A DNA stretch of 5,328 nt from DATDEW01 sp046590205 (GTDB taxonomy: Bacteria > Bacteroidota > Ignavibacteria > Palsa-1295), in the NCBI GenBank assembly GCA_046590205.1, contig JBKJTT010000100.1, positions 1 through 5,328 on the forward strand, read 5' to 3'. Positions 1-5,328 of the stretch are shown in pieces. The translations under genes and the position numbers were made by a program. The number at the start of each line of letters is the position of its first letter. The stretch's first letter is position 1. Below the pieces are notes generated by a model. That model saw only the letters and a list, made by a program, of their open reading frames with translations. It did no database searches and was not told where the DNA came from.

Positions 1-29
1 GCGTCACCGGAATAAATGTTACACTATAA

Positions 30-50
30 ACTGACTGACCGTCAGTCAGT
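30..50. promoter_or_regulatory. Perfect 21-bp palindrome, candidate TetR-family operator
   Basis: The sequence is ACTGACTGAC, a central C, then GTCAGTCAGT: two perfect 10-bp arms around one base. Each arm is itself a tandem of ACTG/CAGT units. Odd-centred palindromes with TGAC...GTCA half-sites are typical of TetR-family repressor operators, so a dimeric repressor site is the best reading (inference). It lies 100 bp before the methyltransferase start. A TATAGT box read leftward (28-23) directly abuts it, so the regulated gene may be a divergent one off the left edge. It does not look like a terminator, because CGGGCTTATTC follows on the plus strand rather than a T-run, and a 1-nt loop is too tight for a full RNA hairpin. 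Confidence 0.6.
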
Positions 51-55
51 CGGGC

Positions 56-84
56 TTATTCTAATCTTCAGTGTAATTTATAAT
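56..84 (+). promoter_or_regulatory. Possible promoter for the methyltransferase-flippase pair
   Basis: A perfect TATAAT hexamer sits at 79-84. Seventeen bases upstream, at 56-61, is TTATTC, which matches TTGACA poorly (only the first two bases). Transcription would start near 91 and give a leader of about 60 nt before the ATG at 150. The box could be chance in AT-rich DNA. The position is sensible, but the weak -35 keeps confidence low. The 21-bp palindrome ends just upstream of the -35. Confidence 0.35.
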
Positions 85-137
85 GAACTCGGTAACTGTT
101 TTCTCTTGTGTGAGTAACAACTTGAATAAACTCGGTA
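82..137 (+). repeat. Direct repeat AACTCGGTA in the leader
   Basis: AATGAACTCGGTA at 82-94 recurs as AATAAACTCGGTA at 125-137, with 12 of 13 bases identical and 43 bp between the starts, about four helical turns. Both copies lie downstream of the TATAAT box, so they would be in the 5' leader if that promoter is used. Tandem binding of an activator or repressor to one face of the DNA is possible, but two short copies could also be chance. Confidence 0.3.
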
Positions 138-149
138 TTTTTGTAGAGA

Positions 150-884
150 ATGATTGATAACGATTTTAGTTTTTCAAGCCGTGACCAAAAGAAGGCCTAT
201 GTTCGCATGATGTTTAGCGACATTGCAGGACGATATGACTTCTTGAACCATACTCTCTCGATGGGCTTAGATAATGGTTGGCGAAAAAAAGCAATTGCCA
301 TGGTCAAAAGACATATGGCAAACAATGAGTCTCCCAATATCTTAGACATTGCCTGTGGAACAGGCGACCTCTCGCTTGAAGCATTACGACAAATCCCTTC
401 AGCAAATATTACCGGAATTGATCTTGCCCGACTAATGCTTGATGTCTTTGAAGAGAAAGCATCGAAGGCAAAAAAGAGTATTCTCATAGAAGAGGGGGAT
501 GTAGAAGCACTAAGATTTCAAGACGGAGCATTTGATGTTGTTACTATCGGCTTTGGTACACGCAACTTTACGAACTTAGAGATTGCATTCAAAGAAATAT
601 ATCGGGTCTTGAAGCCGGGAGGTATATTTATTAATCTTGAGCTTTCAAAGCCACGAAACTTCCCGATGAAACAATTATATGGATTCTACAGCCGGTTCAT
701 ACTCCCTGTCGTCGGAAAGACCGTTTCAAAACATAGTGAAGCATACTCATACTTGCCGGACTCCATCCGACGATTCCCTGAAAGAGAAGAGATAGTTGAC
801 ATGTTGAAACGAATTGGTTTTGCAGAAGCTATATGGCAAGATCTATCAGCAGGTATTGTCACTATGCATATTGCGGTTAAATAA
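150..884 (+). CDS. ubiE: Demethylmenaquinone / 2-methoxy-6-polyprenyl-benzoquinol methyltransferase (UbiE/MenG)
   Basis: This is a class I SAM-dependent C-methyltransferase that adds the ring methyl group in the last step of menaquinone synthesis; some homologues also serve ubiquinone. At 244 aa it is normal family length. The first UbiE signature region is at residues 29-44 (YDFLNHTLSMGLDNGW), with Leu and Asp where the classical pattern has Met and His. The SAM-binding glycine loop is DIACGTGD at 66-73. D91 in GID is the expected ribose-contacting acid, and GDVEALRF follows at 117-124. The second signature, RVLKPGGIFINLELS at 152-166, matches fully. ATG 150 is the first possible start, because an in-frame TAG lies at 144-146. 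No clear Shine-Dalgarno precedes it, only AGAG almost touching the ATG. If the host is an FCB-type bacterium that uses menaquinone, MenG is the likelier role, which is inference. The stop overlaps the next start by one base. Confidence 0.95.
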   Translation: MIDNDFSFSSRDQKKAYVRMMFSDIAGRYDFLNHTLSMGLDNGWRKKAIAMVKRHMANNESPNILDIACGTGDLSLEALRQIPSANITGIDLARLMLDVFEEKASKAKKSILIEEGDVEALRFQDGAFDVVTIGFGTRNFTNLEIAFKEIYRVLKPGGIFINLELSKPRNFPMKQLYGFYSRFILPVVGKTVSKHSEAYSYLPDSIRRFPEREEIVDMLKRIGFAEAIWQDLSAGIVTMHIAVK

Positions 885-2404
885 TGCGTAAAGAACTTGT
901 ATCCCTCTCGAAAGAGACTCTCATCTACGGTACAAGTACTGTCGTATCACGCTTTCTTAACTTTCTCCTCGTTCCGTTCTATGTAAATGTTCTTGCATCG
1001 ACAGCGGAGTATGGTATTGCAAGTTCGCTCTATGCATGGATAGCTTTCTTAAATGTTATCTACCCGCTGGGTTTGGAAGGAGCATACTTCCGTTATGCAG
1101 CAAAAGGAGAACAGGAATCAAGGAATATAGACGATGAGCAGCGTCTGTTCTCATCGCCATTCACTGCAATATTACTATTTGGACTCATTGCGTCTACGCT
1201 ACTCTATTTGTTGTCAGACTTTATTGCCCCACCATTATTTACCGATCCAAATACCGACATATCTGCCATGCTGCCTATGCTTGTAACAATCGTGCAATGC
1301 TCCGCAGGTATTCTTCTTTTCGATAGTCTTGCAGTCCTGCCGTTTGCAGTATTGCGTCAAGAGAAACGTCCCAAACTCTTCGCTGCAATAAAAATAGCGA
1401 ACATTGTAATCACACTCGCTCTGAATTTCTATTTTATTCTCGGTTTACATCTTGGTGTAAAAGGTATCTTCTATGCAAACCTTATTGCCTCGGCAGTTAC
1501 GTTCTTTCTTCTTGTACCGAGTTTTCTACCTCGCTTGAAACTTATACTTGATAAGGAAGTGCTCAAGAAGATGCTGCCGTTCGGTTTAACAAATGTACCG
1601 GCATACCTTGGTGCAATGATGGTACAAGTCATAGATAGGCCAATTATCCAATCATATCTTGGGCTTGGTGCAGTGGGTATCTATCAGGCGAACTATCGGA
1701 TGGGGTTTATTATGATGGTCTTTGTGTCTCTCTTTGAATATGCTTGGCGACCGTTTTTTATGCGCCAACATAAGACAGATGATGCAAAGGCACGACTTCT
1801 CTTCTCGCGCATCTTTACCTATTTCATGCTTATTTGTTTGGTTGCATTTCTTGCGCTGTCGTTTTTTCTTCCCTATATACTCTCCACACCGATCTTCGGC
1901 AGGCAGCTGCTTCGTGCGGATTATCTGGTTGGTATGAGTATTATTCCGGTTGTCTTATTTGCGTATATCTTCCAAGGAATGTACACGAATTTTATCGCCG
2001 GTATTTATATCAAGGATAGAAATAGAGTATTGCCGCTTATTACCGGAGCCGGGGCATTCGCAAAAGTAATAGTAACGGTTGCGCTTGTACCTGTCATAGG
2101 TATAATGGGGGCGGCACTTGCATCACTTGCGGCGTATATAATCATGGCATTCTATATTTACAGAGAATCACAGAAGGTATATCCGATAAAGTATGAGTGG
2201 GGCAGAGTGCTTGAGCTGTTTATTGCTATCGGAGTTGCATACGGCATTGAGAGATTGATAGTTGGTAGTGAACTGCTTACTGATCCTACTAATCTGCTCA
2301 TTCTTCGCAGTGCTCTATTTGTTTGTGCGTTGGGTTCACTTTACAAACGATTTTTCTCGGCAAAGGAAATAGAATTGCTCAAGGGTGTGTTCCGTCGTAA
2401 ATAA
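884..2404 (+). CDS. Wzx-like polysaccharide/oligosaccharide flippase, MOP superfamily
   Basis: This is a 506-aa polytopic inner-membrane protein of the polysaccharide-synthesis/O-antigen flippase type (MATE-related MOP superfamily). Such proteins move undecaprenyl-linked sugar units to the periplasmic face. The opening is typical: KETLIYG at 10-16, then hydrophobic segments near 13-36 and 44-64, with EYGIASSLYAW (42-52) and GLEGAYFRYA (63-72) between and after them. I count about 14 membrane segments, further ones near 92-118, 128-157, 165-187, 192-214, 231-255, 262-285, 307-332, 346-368, 382-404, 405-426, 440-460 and 470-487. DRPIIQSYLG...VGIYQANYRMG (251-273) is the conserved mid-protein loop of this group. 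The C-terminus is basic (FRRK). Start ATG 884 shares its A with the upstream TAA, which suggests translational coupling; no separate Shine-Dalgarno is visible. No glycosyltransferases are beside it, so the substrate is unknown. A lipid II or other lipid flippase cannot be excluded. Confidence 0.87.
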   Translation: MRKELVSLSKETLIYGTSTVVSRFLNFLLVPFYVNVLASTAEYGIASSLYAWIAFLNVIYPLGLEGAYFRYAAKGEQESRNIDDEQRLFSSPFTAILLFGLIASTLLYLLSDFIAPPLFTDPNTDISAMLPMLVTIVQCSAGILLFDSLAVLPFAVLRQEKRPKLFAAIKIANIVITLALNFYFILGLHLGVKGIFYANLIASAVTFFLLVPSFLPRLKLILDKEVLKKMLPFGLTNVPAYLGAMMVQVIDRPIIQSYLGLGAVGIYQANYRMGFIMMVFVSLFEYAWRPFFMRQHKTDDAKARLLFSRIFTYFMLICLVAFLALSFFLPYILSTPIFGRQLLRADYLVGMSIIPVVLFAYIFQGMYTNFIAGIYIKDRNRVLPLITGAGAFAKVIVTVALVPVIGIMGAALASLAAYIIMAFYIYRESQKVYPIKYEWGRVLELFIAIGVAYGIERLIVGSELLTDPTNLLILRSALFVCALGSLYKRFFSAKEIELLKGVFRRK

Positions 2405-2436
2405 AAAAAAGACCGATATTTCTACCGGTCTTTCTT
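2403..2436. terminator. Bidirectional intrinsic terminator between converging genes
   Basis: An 8-bp perfect stem, AAAGACCG (2408-2415) with CGGTCTTT (2426-2433), encloses a 10-nt loop. Read on the minus strand the stem runs straight into T residues (eight in all, complement of A 2403-2410), a strong rho-independent form that would end the small ORF and leuS transcript. Read on the plus strand it is followed by CTTC, a weaker tail, and would end the methyltransferase-flippase transcript. The minus-strand T-tract overlaps the flippase TAA stop at 2402-2404, so the layout is very compact. Confidence 0.8.
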
Positions 2437-2463
2437 CACTAACTTAAGTCTCACGTTCTTTTC

Positions 2464-2682
2464 TTACCGTAAGTCGAACCTCAAGCCCGTTGGCAACCCT
2501 GATGCACCGCCATAGCTTTGGTGTTTTCGGACAATACTGATATTTCCGAGGATCACTGTGCTTGCGAGTTTACGTGCGGCTTTCGGGGCTGGTACAGATG
2601 TACAAAGCTCTGGTCCGCTATGTGCGGTCCGAATTGGTGTTTCAAGAATGTTATCTGTTCTGTATTTATTACTATTTATCAT
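2464..2682 (-). CDS. Small basic protein of unknown family (72 aa)
   Basis: I do not recognise this protein. The ORF opens with MINSNKYRTDNILETP and ends GLPTGLRFDLR. It is basic (4 Lys, 6 Arg against 2 Asp, 2 Glu), has one Cys (residue 27), and shows no signal peptide or membrane segment. It has a polar N-terminal third, a possible short helix at PKAARKLAS (33-41), a likely strand at LGNISIV (45-51), and a Gly-rich tail from SYGGASG (56-62). Support for a real gene is a Shine-Dalgarno AAGGAA five bases before the ATG, codon choice resembling its neighbours (GCA, ACA, CTC, GGA), a strong terminator starting about 30 bp after the stop, and a position 101 bp downstream of leuS on the same strand. 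The frame stays open upstream to a TGA at 2761-2763, but no better start lies there. It could be co-transcribed with leuS. A chance ORF is the main alternative. No function is proposed. Confidence 0.55.
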   Translation of the reverse strand: MINSNKYRTDNILETPIRTAHSGPELCTSVPAPKAARKLASTVILGNISIVRKHQSYGGASGLPTGLRFDLR

Positions 2683-2687
2683 AGTCG

Positions 2688-2693
2688 TTCCTT
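2688..2693 (-). promoter_or_regulatory. Shine-Dalgarno of the 72-aa ORF
   Basis: Read on the minus strand the bases are AAGGAA, five nucleotides (CGACT) before the ATG at 2682-2680. This is the clearest ribosome-binding site in the window, since the methyltransferase and flippase have none as good. It fixes the start of the small ORF and is the main reason for treating that ORF as real. Confidence 0.6.
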
Positions 2694-2762
2694 GTGTGAA
2701 AGAGAAGGAGCGAGATAAAACTAACCTAGGATATATGGTAAATGGTTCTCCCAGCGGAATTC

Positions 2763-2778
2763 ATCTGGTATGCCAGAT
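2763..2778. repeat. Short hairpin just after the leuS stop
   Basis: ATCTGG, a 4-nt loop (TATG on plus, CATA on minus) and CCAGAT form a perfect 6-bp inverted repeat beginning six bases past the leuS TAA (2784-2786). In the leuS transcript it is followed by GAATTCCGC and not a U-run, so it is not a standard intrinsic terminator. It could be an mRNA 3'-end or pause structure, or a small DNA palindrome. Read-through into the 72-aa ORF remains possible. In the rest of the spacer, 2683-2762, I see only the Shine-Dalgarno and no convincing promoter. Confidence 0.4.
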
Positions 2779-2783
2779 TACTA

Positions 2784-5328
2784 TTACCCTACAACAACAT
2801 TCACAAGTTTATCCGGCACAACAATGAGTTTTTTTATTGAAAGTTCGCCGACGTGTTTTGTGACCTTGTCATTACCAGTTGCGAATTTTTCAAGTTCTTC
2901 ACGTGAAAGTCCGCGTGGCACTTCGAGTTTGTCACGAACCTTGCCGTTTACTTGTAAAATAAGCATGATGGTATTCTCGATAGTCTTTGCTTCATCAAAT
3001 TCAGGAAACGCTGAATTAAAGACAGAGCCGCTATTACCAAGACGTACCCAAAGTTCTTCCGTGATATGAGGAGCGAATGGGGCAACGAGCTGTACCATTG
3101 TTTCGATACATACTTTCGGCACAACAGGGTTATCCCCTGCAGCAACTTCATTCATACATATCATCAGTTGGCTGATGGCAGTATTGAAGTGAATGTCTTC
3201 GATGTCCTGACGTATCTTCTTGATGGTTTGATGCATGACGCGTTCTTGCGTCGGAGTTGGTGCATCGTTCGTCCAGCGATTATGCGTTTCTTTTGTCTCA
3301 TCGTCTGCGACAAGTCGCCAGAGGCGATTCAAGAAACGATGCACTCCGGAAATTCCCTTTGTATTCCACGGTCCGCCCTGATCGAGCGGTCCTAAGAACA
3401 TGAGGTACATGCGGAGTGTATCAGCACCATACTCTGCAATGATGTCATCTGGGTTTACAACGTTGCCAAGAGACTTCGACATCTTTGCGCCGTTTTCGCC
3501 GAGAAGCATTCCTTGATGGAAAAGCTTCTTGAACGGTTCGGGGTAATGCACAACACCGAAGTCATACAGTACTTTATGCCAAAAGCGCGAGTAGAGCAAA
3601 TGTGTTACGGCATGTTCGTTTCCACCTATATAGAGGTCAACCGGATTCCAGTAGTCATCCGCTTCTTTCGAGATGGCTTCGTTATTGTTCTTGGCATCTG
3701 CGTAGCGAAGATAATACCATGACGAGCCAGCCCACTGCGGCATCGTGTTTGTCTCACGCTTTGCGGGTTTGCCTGTTTGGGGGTCTGTTGTATTCACCCA
3801 ACCTGTAATAACCGCAAGCGGAGATTCACCTGTGCCTGAAGGAGCATAGCTCTTCACTTCCGGAAGTGTAACGGGAAGCTCGGAAACATCTAATGCTTTA
3901 GCATACTCGCCATCACCATCATCTACATAGATGATAGGGAATGGCTCACCCCAGTAGCGTTGACGCGAGAAGAGCCAATCACGAAGGCGAAACTTTATTG
4001 CTTTCTTTCCAATACCTTTGTCTTCAATCCACTTTATAACTTTCTCCTTTGCTTCAGCAGTCAGAAGTCCATTAAAGTCAAGACCTGTAATGGTGCTGGC
4101 AGAATTCATCGCAATGCCTTCATCGGAACGGACATCACTCCAAAATGCTTCGGGGTCGAGTGCTTTCGAGCGGTCAAAATCTACAACGTCAATGACCGGC
4201 AGCTTAAATTGCTTAGCGAATTCGTAGTCCCGTTGGTCATGTGCAGGCACTGCCATGATTGCACCTGTGCCATACGAGATAAGCACATAATCAGCGATCC
4301 AAATTGGTATCTTCTCACCTGATGCAGGGTTAATAGCATTCGCACCAGTCGCACATCCGGTTTTGGACTTTGCAAGGTCAGTTCTTTCGAGTTCACTCTT
4401 GGTTGCTGAACGTTGTTTATATTCTTCTACCTTTTTCTTTTGGTCGGTAGTAGTTATCACATCAACGAGCGGATGCTCGGGGGCAAGGACCATATATGTT
4501 GCACCAAAGATCGTATCAGGACGAGTTGTATAAACACGAATGGCTGCATCATGCCAATCAACAGTAAAGTCTATTTCTGCTCCTGTACTTTTACCAATCC
4601 AATTGCGTTGCTGCTCGACAGTGTGATGCGGCCAATCGAGTAGTTCAAGGTCTTGCAATAATCTATCGGCATACGCTGTGATGCGGAGCATCCACTGGCG
4701 CATGTTGCGGCGGATGACAGTAAATCCTTTTTCTTCCTGTTCGGGGACTTCCTCGTTGGCAAGCACAGTACCAAGCTCGGGACACCAGTTTACGGGTGCA
4801 TCGTGTAAGTATGCAAGACGGAAGCCAGCTAACATGTCGGCTTTCTTTTTGTTCGAGAACGAAGCCCAGTCGGAAGCTGAAAATCCATCGCCGCCTTTAG
4901 TCTCAAACTTCTTTATCAGTTCGTCAATTGGCTTCGCTTTGTTTTCTGATGTGTCAAAATATGAATTGTATATCTTGAGGAATATCCACTGTGTCCACTT
5001 GAAGAAGTCCGGGTCAGTTGAGTTTATCTCACGATCCCAATCATACCCATACCCGAGCATATCAAGCTGTTTACGGAAGTTGATGATGTTCTCGGCTGTG
5101 GTGATAGACGGGTGAAGTTTCATCTTGACAGCATACTGCTCCGCTGGAAGCCCAAACGCATCCCATCCCATAGGATGCAAGACGTTAAATCCGTTCATCT
5201 TCTTGTAGCGGGCAATAATGTCCGTGCCGGTATAACCGAACGGATGCCCCATGTGCAGCCCCGCACCCGATGGGTAGGGTAGCATATCCATGATGTAGTA
5301 TTTCGGTCTTGTGGTATCAAGCGGTGCA
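2784..5328 (-). CDS. leuS: Leucyl-tRNA synthetase, 5' end beyond the window
   Basis: Cytosolic class I synthetase that attaches leucine to tRNA-Leu using ATP. The frame is open to the window edge: codons for APLDTTRPKYYI lie before the first Met (5291), which matches the internal Met of the usual MDMxPYPSG motif. That Met is therefore not the start, and roughly 25 N-terminal residues are outside. Numbering from it, the HIGH motif is HMGH at 13-16 and KMSKS is at 603-607 (bases 3485-3471). The CP1 editing domain appears intact, with the threonine-rich TTRPDT at 255-260 and HDQRD at 351-355, whose D352 aligns with the E. coli editing aspartate. NTMPQWAGSSWYYLRY (515-530) lines the active site. 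The anticodon-binding helices (about 640-760) and the C-terminal domain (ILQVNGKVRDKL, ending KLVNVVVG) are complete. The zinc-knuckle cysteines are mostly missing: only C170 remains in NWCP. Just seven residues separate HQGM from KMSKS, so the leucine-specific insertion of E. coli is absent. Any T-box or promoter would lie off the right edge. Confidence 0.97.
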   Translation of the reverse strand, partial: APLDTTRPKYYIMDMLPYPSGAGLHMGHPFGYTGTDIIARYKKMNGFNVLHPMGWDAFGLPAEQYAVKMKLHPSITTAENIINFRKQLDMLGYGYDWDREINSTDPDFFKWTQWIFLKIYNSYFDTSENKAKPIDELIKKFETKGGDGFSASDWASFSNKKKADMLAGFRLAYLHDAPVNWCPELGTVLANEEVPEQEEKGFTVIRRNMRQWMLRITAYADRLLQDLELLDWPHHTVEQQRNWIGKSTGAEIDFTVDWHDAAIRVYTTRPDTIFGATYMVLAPEHPLVDVITTTDQKKKVEEYKQRSATKSELERTDLAKSKTGCATGANAINPASGEKIPIWIADYVLISYGTGAIMAVPAHDQRDYEFAKQFKLPVIDVVDFDRSKALDPEAFWSDVRSDEGIAMNSASTITGLDFNGLLTAEAKEKVIKWIEDKGIGKKAIKFRLRDWLFSRQRYWGEPFPIIYVDDGDGEYAKALDVSELPVTLPEVKSYAPSGTGESPLAVITGWVNTTDPQTGKPAKRETNTMPQWAGSSWYYLRYADAKNNNEAISKEADDYWNPVDLYIGGNEHAVTHLLYSRFWHKVLYDFGVVHYPEPFKKLFHQGMLLGENGAKMSKSLGNVVNPDDIIAEYGADTLRMYLMFLGPLDQGGPWNTKGISGVHRFLNRLWRLVADDETKETHNRWTNDAPTPTQERVMHQTIKKIRQDIEDIHFNTAISQLMICMNEVAAGDNPVVPKVCIETMVQLVAPFAPHITEELWVRLGNSGSVFNSAFPEFDEAKTIENTIMLILQVNGKVRDKLEVPRGLSREELEKFATGNDKVTKHVGELSIKKLIVVPDKLVNVVVG

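Noticed and set aside
1..29. Possible end of an upstream gene (frame 1 reads ASPE then TAA at 13-15) or start of a leftward one
   Set aside because: There are too few bases to judge; all three plus frames hit a stop soon, and no start with a ribosome-binding site is visible on the minus strand.
2464..2682. Reading the small ORF as a double-glycine-leader peptide (GG at residues 59-60) or lasso precursor
   Set aside because: The residues before GG lack the spaced hydrophobic pattern of such leaders, the remaining 12 residues have no Cys or well-placed acid for a ring, and no peptidase, cyclase or transporter of that kind is adjacent.
2518..2718. Plus-strand 66-codon ORF rich in Cys and Trp, antisense to the small ORF
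   Set aside because: It starts at TTG with no Shine-Dalgarno and lies opposite a better-supported minus-strand ORF. Its cysteines come from reading GCA/ACA-rich codons backwards.
2705..2737. Plus-strand AAGGAG (2705-2710) as a Shine-Dalgarno for ATG 2735
   Set aside because: The spacing is 24 nt, far too long, and the following frame runs antisense into the leuS 3' end.
2558..2827. Plus-strand 89-codon ORF with a hydrophobic stretch (LYLLLFIIVV)
   Set aside because: It runs into the 3' end of leuS on the other strand and has no ribosome-binding site; the hydrophobic run is the reverse of AAT/AAA-rich codons.
4678..5115. 145-codon plus-strand ORF inside leuS
   Set aside because: It lies wholly antisense to the strongly conserved LeuRS catalytic region, with Ser/Phe-rich composition typical of a shadow frame.
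5289..5291. ATG at 5291 as the leuS start
   Set aside because: The in-frame codons beyond it encode the conserved ...RPKYYIMDMLPYPSG approach to the HIGH motif, so the gene begins outside the window.

Overview
This AT-leaning window (roughly 40-45% GC by eye) carries three confidently identified genes and one small unrecognised gene. Two genes run left to right: a UbiE/MenG quinone methyltransferase (150-884) and a Wzx-like multi-pass flippase (884-2404). They share one base at a TAATG stop/start. They converge on a long right-to-left leucyl-tRNA synthetase gene (leuS, 2784 to beyond the right edge). The LeuRS resembles the forms I know from the Bacteroidota/Chlorobiota (FCB) group: the N-terminal wording, the MRQW...LRITAYADRLL stretch in place of a zinc knuckle, and a very short segment before KMSKS. 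A FCB-type Gram-negative is my best guess. A lineage such as Kapabacteria or a relative is possible, but I cannot settle it from this window.

Layout: positions 1-149 are a non-coding leader holding a perfect 21-bp palindrome (TetR-type operator candidate), a consensus TATAAT box and a spaced direct repeat. Positions 150-2404 are the methyltransferase-flippase pair. Positions 2403-2436 form a hairpin that can serve both converging transcripts, with its best U-tract on the minus strand. Positions 2464-2682 hold a 72-codon minus-strand ORF with a good Shine-Dalgarno and that terminator behind it. Positions 2683-2783 are the leuS-to-small-ORF spacer, with one short hairpin. Positions 2784-5328 are leuS, lacking only its first few dozen codons outside the window.

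The methyltransferase finishes menaquinone (or ubiquinone) at the inner membrane, the flippase probably moves a lipid-linked sugar across that membrane, and LeuRS charges tRNA-Leu. The first two are likely co-transcribed but have no obvious shared pathway; both use polyprenyl-linked membrane substrates. I see no mobile element, CRISPR array, defence system, tRNA or rRNA. The least explained items are the 72-aa ORF and the 21-bp palindrome.
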